Both the position numbers and the translations under genes were made by a program. DNA of 64,000 nucleotides from Cyanobium sp. M30B3. Its GTDB lineage: Bacteria > Cyanobacteriota > Cyanobacteriia > PCC-6307 > Cyanobiaceae. The stretch covers positions 1,550,001 to 1,614,000 of the forward strand of contig CP073761.1 of assembly GCA_018399015.1 (NCBI GenBank), read 5' to 3'. Below, one piece after another: positions 59,916 to 64,000 of the stretch (within the stretch, counting starts at the first letter, position 1; every line of letters starts with the position of its first letter). The notes below the pieces were generated by a model. That model worked only from the letters and a program-made list of their open reading frames with translations, had not been told where the DNA came from and did no database searches.

Positions 59916-60886
59916 TCCTGGCGATGCCGGTCGCGGGGCTGGCCCTGGGCATGGGTTTTGCGGCCCAGGGGCTGTTGCCCCGCCCCCACGCCATCAGCCA
60001 CGGCGCCCTGTTGGACACCCTGATGGAGGTGCCCCCCAGCAGCGCGATGGACACCGCCATGGCCAGCGACCAGCTGCGCCAGCTCCAGGCCCAGCGCGGC
60101 CAGCCCGTGCCGGAGGCCGCCGCCGCCGCCCCGGCCGGGCAGGCCACCGCCCTCGTGGAGCCGGCGGCGGCCGCACCGGTGGACCTGGAAATCCGGGTGG
60201 CCCTGCTCGCTGCCGGCGAGGCTCCCCGTCTTTCGGCCAACGGACCCTGGCAGCTGGTGAGCCAGCAGGGCGCCGCGCTCCAGCAGGGTGGACCGGGTGA
60301 GCCGGTGCAGCTGGCGGGCCTCTGGGCCGCCGGACCCGAGGCCTGGCTGCAGACCAGCGGCTCCGCCGTGCAGGTGAACGGGTCGCCCTATGCCGGTCGG
60401 TTGCGCCTGATCCGCGACGGCTCCGGCCTGCGGGTGATCAATCACCTGAGCCTGGAGCGCTACATCACCTCCGTGGTGGGCGCCGAGATGCCCAGCAGCT
60501 GGTCGATGGAGGCGCTGCGCGCCCAGGCTGTGGCGGCCCGCTCCTACGCCCTGGCCCACATGGCCCGTCCCGCCAACCCCCACTGGCACCTGGGGGACAC
60601 CACCCGCTGGCAGGCCTACCGCGGGCTGGCCAGTGTCAACGGGCGCACCCAGGAGGCGGTCGCCAGCACCGCCGGGCTGATCCTCAGCTACCAGGGAGCC
60701 ATCGTCGAGAGCCTTTACGCCGCCACCACCCAGATCACGATCGAGGCCCATGGCCATCTGGGCGCCAGCATGAGCCAGCACGGAGCGCAGGAGCTGGCCC
60801 AGCGGGGCTACACCTACAACCAGATCCTCGGCCACTACTACCAGGGGGCGTCCCTGGCACGCCTGAAGGCCGGTGGGGCGGGCTGA
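59843..60886 (+). CDS. SpoIID/LytB domain-containing exported protein
   Basis: 347 residues from GTG 59843, overlapping the PhzF gene by 73 bases; ATG 59923 would avoid the overlap but cut into the basic stretch before the membrane helix. Helix LILAMPVAGLALGMGFAA (about 24-41) suggests export. A variable Ala/Pro-rich region follows, then the SpoIID domain (about 195-340): INHLSLERYITSVVGAEMPSSWSMEALRAQAVAARSYAL, with catalytic-type Glu, SVNGRTQEAVASTAGL and MSQHGAQELAQRGYTYNQILGHYYQG. SpoIID cleaves denuded glycan strands in sporulating bacteria; cyanobacterial members are presumed wall enzymes or enhancers. Confidence 0.85.
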   Translation: MGRNLATWLPRALRLGRAAEPRQLILAMPVAGLALGMGFAAQGLLPRPHAISHGALLDTLMEVPPSSAMDTAMASDQLRQLQAQRGQPVPEAAAAAPAGQATALVEPAAAAPVDLEIRVALLAAGEAPRLSANGPWQLVSQQGAALQQGGPGEPVQLAGLWAAGPEAWLQTSGSAVQVNGSPYAGRLRLIRDGSGLRVINHLSLERYITSVVGAEMPSSWSMEALRAQAVAARSYALAHMARPANPHWHLGDTTRWQAYRGLASVNGRTQEAVASTAGLILSYQGAIVESLYAATTQITIEAHGHLGASMSQHGAQELAQRGYTYNQILGHYYQGASLARLKAGGAG

Positions 60887-61733
60887 GCGGCTCTGGCAGG
60901 CCGGACTCCAGCGCTCCGAGCAGGCCCGGGCGGAGCAGGCCCTGGTCCCCCTGGCCACCGATCTCCTCAGCCTGCCAGGGGCTGAACCCTTTGTGTTGCG
61001 TCGCCTGCTGAGTGACACCCCCAAGCACCTGCGCACCAGCGGTCCGCGGCCCAACCCCTTCCTGCCCTGGGATCCGCACCTGGAGGTGAGCCGGCTGGGA
61101 CCCAGCCATGTGGTGCTGCTCAACAAGTACCCGGTGCAGCCTGGCCATCTGCTGCTGATCACCCAGCACTGGCAGCCCCAGGCCGGCTGGCTGGGGGCCA
61201 GCGACTGGCGGGCCGTGGCCGAGATGGACAGCGACACCGGCGGTCTGTGGTTCTTCAACAGCTGTGCCGCCGCCGGCGCCAGCCAGCCCCACCGCCACCT
61301 GCAGCTGTTGCCCCGGCCAGCTGGCACCGCCAGTTGCCCCCTGGCGCAGCCCATCCTCGAGCAGCTGGACCAGCGCCGGCCCGCCTGGCCCTGGCAGTAC
61401 GCCATCAGTCGGCGTGAGCCAGGGGCGGGGGATGTCAGCCCCACCGCCCTGGCCCTGGAGCTGCAACGGCACTACCTGGAGCATGCCCTCCAGCTTGAGC
61501 TCGGGGATCCCCGCCACGATCCCCAGCCTCGCCATCCCTACAACCTGCTGTTCACCGACCAGTGGTTTCTCAGCGTGCGTCGCCGCAGGGAACATTGCGC
61601 CGGCTTCAGCGTCAATGCCCTCGGTTTCGCCGGCTACCTGCTGGCCACGGAGGTCTCTGATCTCCACTGGCTGCGGCAGCAGGGTCCGTGGCAGCTGCTG
61701 CGCGCCGTGGCCGCCCCGGCTCCCGGCGCCTGA
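60873..61733 (+). CDS. ATP adenylyltransferase / Ap4A phosphorylase family
   Basis: 286 residues, GTG start, overlapping the SpoIID gene by 14 bases. HIT-superfamily fold: PRPNPFLPWDPHLEVSRLG, VLLNKYPVQPGHLLLIT, NSCAAAGASQPHRHLQLLP (H-x-H-x-Q active site with preceding S/Q), and a C-terminal HPYNLLFTDQWFLSVRRRRE, the branch-specific domain. Splits diadenosine tetraphosphate to ATP and ADP; in cyanobacteria this controls alarmone levels and APS use. Confidence 0.88.
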   Translation: MGRAERLWQAGLQRSEQARAEQALVPLATDLLSLPGAEPFVLRRLLSDTPKHLRTSGPRPNPFLPWDPHLEVSRLGPSHVVLLNKYPVQPGHLLLITQHWQPQAGWLGASDWRAVAEMDSDTGGLWFFNSCAAAGASQPHRHLQLLPRPAGTASCPLAQPILEQLDQRRPAWPWQYAISRREPGAGDVSPTALALELQRHYLEHALQLELGDPRHDPQPRHPYNLLFTDQWFLSVRRRREHCAGFSVNALGFAGYLLATEVSDLHWLRQQGPWQLLRAVAAPAPGA

Positions 61734-61836
61734 ACCCCAGGGACCGTTCCGTGTTTTCACGGTTGTGGACAGCAGCCGTGCTGGGGCTGTTTGGAAAAGA
61801 GGGAGCACGGTTTCGTTTCGCTCCTGTCCATCCACC

Positions 61837-62613
61837 ATGTCCAGCACCGTCATCACACCAGCCGCCCCCCGACCCAGCGGCCGCCAGCGCCGTCTGCCGC
61901 GCCCCCTGCAACGGCGCAATGCCCGCATCGAGCAGTATCAGCAGCTGGTTCGCCCGATTGCCCTGCACTATCACCTGCGCTGTGCCGAACCCCTCGAGGA
62001 TCTCGTCCAGGTGGGCCTGCTCGGGTTGCTGCGGGCCGCAGAGCTCTACTGCCGCCAGCGCCAGACCCCCTTCGACGCCTTTGCCCGCCCCCATATCCGT
62101 GGTGCGATCCTCCACTACCTGCGGGACACCGCGCCGGCGGTGCGGCTGCCCCGCAGACTGGCGGAGCAGCACCAGCAGCTCGCCCAGCTGCGGCGGCGGT
62201 CGGTTGAGCCGGCATCGCCTGAACAGCTGCGTGAGGCCATGGGACTCAGCCCCGTGCAGTGGCAGAGGCTGCTGGACAGCACGCCCCATCGACGCACTGT
62301 CAGCCTGGACCAGCTGCTGCTGGACCCGGAAGGGGCCGACAGGCTCGAACTGGGCGGGAGCTCCAGTGCAGCGGTACAGCCGCCGGGCCAGGGCGATGTT
62401 CAGGGCCTGCTCAGTCAGCTGGAGAGCAGCCAGCGGGCGGTGCTGGAGCGGGTGGTGCTGGCCGGCTGGAGCTACCGGCGAACCGGAGAGGCCCTGCAGA
62501 TCAGCCCGATGACGGTGCAACGCCGGCTGCACAGCGGCCTGGCCCGCCTGCACCAGCTGCTCAGGCCTGGGGTTCCTGGGGTGTGCGTTGCATCTGCTGC
62601 TCCAGGGTGCTGA
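61837..62613 (+). CDS. group 3 RNA polymerase sigma-70 family factor (SigF-like)
   Basis: 258 residues from ATG 61837. Region 2: QQLVRPIALHYHLRCAEPLE, DLVQVGLLGLLRAAELY and TPFDAFARPHIRGAILHYLRD (the -10 recognition helix); region 3 ASPEQLREAMGLSPVQWQRLL; region 4 SQLESSQRAVLERVVLAGWS, then GEALQISPMTVQRRLHSGLARL as the -35 helix-turn-helix. The size and HIRGxILHYLRD motif point to the group 3 SigF-like class, which in other cyanobacteria serves stress or pilus genes. Its last 53 bases overlap the convergent small gene. Confidence 0.88.
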   Translation: MSSTVITPAAPRPSGRQRRLPRPLQRRNARIEQYQQLVRPIALHYHLRCAEPLEDLVQVGLLGLLRAAELYCRQRQTPFDAFARPHIRGAILHYLRDTAPAVRLPRRLAEQHQQLAQLRRRSVEPASPEQLREAMGLSPVQWQRLLDSTPHRRTVSLDQLLLDPEGADRLELGGSSSAAVQPPGQGDVQGLLSQLESSQRAVLERVVLAGWSYRRTGEALQISPMTVQRRLHSGLARLHQLLRPGVPGVCVASAAPGC

Positions 62614-62755
62614 TCGAGGCGTCGAGGGCGGCCAGCTGCCGCTCCACACCGTCGCGCCAGAAGCGCAGCATCCGCAGGCGGCGCTCCTGGTAACGACGCA
62701 TGGCCTGGTGGGGATCACCGTCTGGTCCTGGGCAACACCCGAAGAGGGGAATCAT
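62561..62755 (-). CDS. small coiled-coil hypothetical protein
   Basis: 64 residues from ATG 62755. A short Cys/Pro/Gly leader (IPLFGCCPGPDGDPHQA) precedes a helical body MRRYQERRLRMLRFWRDGVE followed by RQLAALDASISTLEQQMQRT, a clear heptad pattern. ATG 62698 (MRRYQERR) is an alternative start. No named family, but the coiled-coil character is not what chance translation of this strand gives. Its 3' end lies within the sigma factor gene. Confidence 0.65.
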   Translation of the reverse strand: MIPLFGCCPGPDGDPHQAMRRYQERRLRMLRFWRDGVERQLAALDASISTLEQQMQRTPQEPQA

Positions 62756-62955
62756 GGATCTATGCTCCGGAACGTTCTTTTTAGCGAGTCGTTCCCCGCG
62801 AACGAGAGGGCAGGTGGCCTGCGGGCAGGTTGCTCCCAACGGTTCGGCAGCAGACCGGCCACCCTGCACCCCCACCTGCGACAGACTCCCAGCCATTTCG
62901 AGGCGGCCCCAGTCCTCCGCCCTCGGCCGTCCAGCCGTTCATTCATCGATCCAGT

Positions 62956-64000
62956 TTGATTGCAATCACCCTGTTTCCTGCCATAGCCGGTGTGGTGGTT
63001 GGCCTCGCCACCGTGATCCCCGCATCCCCCGCCCATGCCTACGTGGCCCTGATGGCCGGGCAGCGGGCCAAGCCCCTCGACGGCAGCTTCAACCGCGTAC
63101 CTGTCCTGCACTCCAACCAGCCGGAGGAGGTGGAAGGGCCAGGCATCCTGATCTCCACCGCGCCGGGGTACAGCTATGCCGCGGAGAACGGCATGGCGCT
63201 GGCCAATGCCGAATACACCTTCAACGGTGACTTCGGCCTGCACCTGCACCACAAATATTTTCCTGCCTACCGCAGCCAGATCCGGGCCGATCAACGCCGC
63301 AGCGAACTCACCCTGGGCGTGATTCTGATCAACCCCGGTCCCCGGCCGGTAACGATTCAGTTCGAGCGCGGCGCCGTGCGCAACAGCTTCCAGGCGCCCT
63401 ACCTGGCCAACCATCTGATGGGGGTGAAGCCCCTCGGCCCGCGCCCCTGGAACACCGGGCCAGGTGATGCCACCGCTGTGCAGATGCTGCGCAATCAGCT
63501 GGATCGCGATCTCACCAAGGCAGTGGTGCTCCCGCCCCGCAGCCGCATGGTGCTGCTCAGCACCCGTCTGCCCGCCCTGGGGATCGCCAATGGCCTGCTG
63601 CGCGGCCGCAGCAGCGGCCCCTTTCAGATGGCCGTGGTGGCCGGCGGCAACGGGGCCAGTGAGGCCGACCTGATCGCAGTGCTCGACAGCCGCCGTCTGG
63701 CGGCGGGACGGGTTTACCTCAGCCGCTTGGCGGACATCCAGAGCCGGCGCATCTTCTCCCGGGTGGGAGGGGTGGCCCTGGGCGACAGTTACCAGGCCGA
63801 GGTGCGCCATGATCTCAAGGCCGAGGGGCCGTTGCATGTGCCGCTCACCAGCACCGTTCGCCATCACTTCGGCACCCGCGACGTGCAGGTCAACCCCCTA
63901 GCCGTGCGCATGGCCGATTCGGCGCTGGACAACGTGGGCACCTATGGCGTGCGCTTCGATGTGGATCTCAACCTCTATGGATCGGGGCCCTATGAACTGG
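62956..64000 (+). CDS. DUF3370 domain exported protein (3' end outside window)
   Basis: At least 348 residues, still open at the window end. TTG 62956 gives LIAITLFPAIAGVVVGLATV, a signal peptide with cleavage after SPAHA, then the DUF3370 sequence: YVALMAGQRAKPLDGSFNRV, PVLHSNQPEEVEGPGILIST, NAEYTFNGDFGLHLHHKYFPA, SELTLGVILINPGPRPVTI, and FSRVGGVALGDSYQAEV. The family is widespread in cyanobacteria, exported and uncharacterised. No ATG near the N-terminus fits; GTG 62992 would truncate the signal peptide. Confidence 0.85.
   Translation, partial: MIAITLFPAIAGVVVGLATVIPASPAHAYVALMAGQRAKPLDGSFNRVPVLHSNQPEEVEGPGILISTAPGYSYAAENGMALANAEYTFNGDFGLHLHHKYFPAYRSQIRADQRRSELTLGVILINPGPRPVTIQFERGAVRNSFQAPYLANHLMGVKPLGPRPWNTGPGDATAVQMLRNQLDRDLTKAVVLPPRSRMVLLSTRLPALGIANGLLRGRSSGPFQMAVVAGGNGASEADLIAVLDSRRLAAGRVYLSRLADIQSRRIFSRVGGVALGDSYQAEVRHDLKAEGPLHVPLTSTVRHHFGTRDVQVNPLAVRMADSALDNVGTYGVRFDVDLNLYGSGPYEL

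Noticed and set aside
1-64000. tRNA, rRNA, tmRNA, RNase P RNA or CRISPR array
   Set aside because: No cloverleaf-like CCA-terminated segments, rRNA-like blocks or regularly spaced repeats were seen; short tandem repeats are all inside coding genes.
1-64000. Enrichment of the cyanobacterial HIP1 octamer GCGATCGC
   Set aside because: Single occurrences exist (for example near 4000 in pgi), but no dense pattern was noticed by eye; a count would be needed.

Overview
The window is a dense, GC-rich stretch of a bacterial chromosome and reads as a picocyanobacterium of the Cyanobium / freshwater-marine Synechococcus type. This rests on the gene content: a cyanobacterial Hfq homologue, DUF1995, DUF4330, DUF4090 and DUF3370 proteins, HemJ, a CobN-type chelatase, a FeS-type photolyase and a group 3 sigma factor. 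The very high GC, the short spacers and the many ATGA/TTGA start-stop overlaps fit as well. No rRNA, tRNA, CRISPR array, insertion sequence or prophage was recognised.

Layout. 1-2830: a partial M61 peptidase coupled to a zinc amidase, converging on a lysozyme-like protein (cell wall). 3085-4662: pgi. 4679-8852 (minus): hfq, leuS, a PPC-glutaredoxin fusion and a conserved hypothetical, apparently one operon. 8870-13872 (plus): dapF with an unusual cysteine-rich tail, a cysteine desulfurase, DUF1995, DUF4330 and a PBP4-type D,D-peptidase. 13876-15295 (minus): coaD and a coiled-coil protein. 15370-20643 (plus): a flavin reductase-like protein, uvrC, a small exported protein and a very large CPBP-type membrane protease. 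20601-25212: WbuC-type cupin, two coupled secreted proteins (one with Arg/Asp repeats), a FeS (6-4)-photolyase-like protein and an exported Mn-type superoxide dismutase. 25305-30869: bestrophin, sbcD, sbcC and a gamma-glutamylcyclotransferase-like protein. 31589-36485: peroxiredoxin, glutathione reductase, TerB-like, 2OG-Fe(II) oxygenase, rhomboid protease and lipase-like hydrolase.

36482-45629 is the accessory part: a decayed defence island. It starts with a 5' stub of a type I methyltransferase gene (hsdM) and a frameshifted HEPN gene. A MazE-type antitoxin follows, fused by deletion to the remains of its MazF/PemK toxin, and then a truncated RhuM-like gene. After these come an intact ParE-type toxin-antitoxin pair, a half-length hsdS, a GIY-YIG/DUF4357 nuclease, a FitAB/VapBC-type pair, a ribbon-helix-helix protein overlapping a small membrane protein, and hsdR with a frame-shifted 5' end. 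A base-composition-atypical PAP2/vanadium-haloperoxidase-like gene closes it. The notable state is that the restriction subunit and a mini specificity subunit persist while the methyltransferase has been lost.

45679-64000 returns to core genes: hemJ, a PHP phosphoesterase, a conserved hypothetical, cobN (minus), then ilvE and metH, small cyanobacterial families (DUF4090, DUF2237), an SDR reductase, gpsA, a PhzF-family protein, SpoIID/LytB, Ap4A phosphorylase, a group 3 sigma factor, a small coiled-coil gene overlapping its 3' end, and the first part of a DUF3370 exported protein. CobN (cobalt insertion for corrinoid synthesis) lies next but one to B12-dependent MetH. The peroxiredoxin/glutathione reductase and photolyase/exported SOD pairs suggest light- and peroxide-stress modules. 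All functional calls are from reading sequence and motifs; no database search was run.
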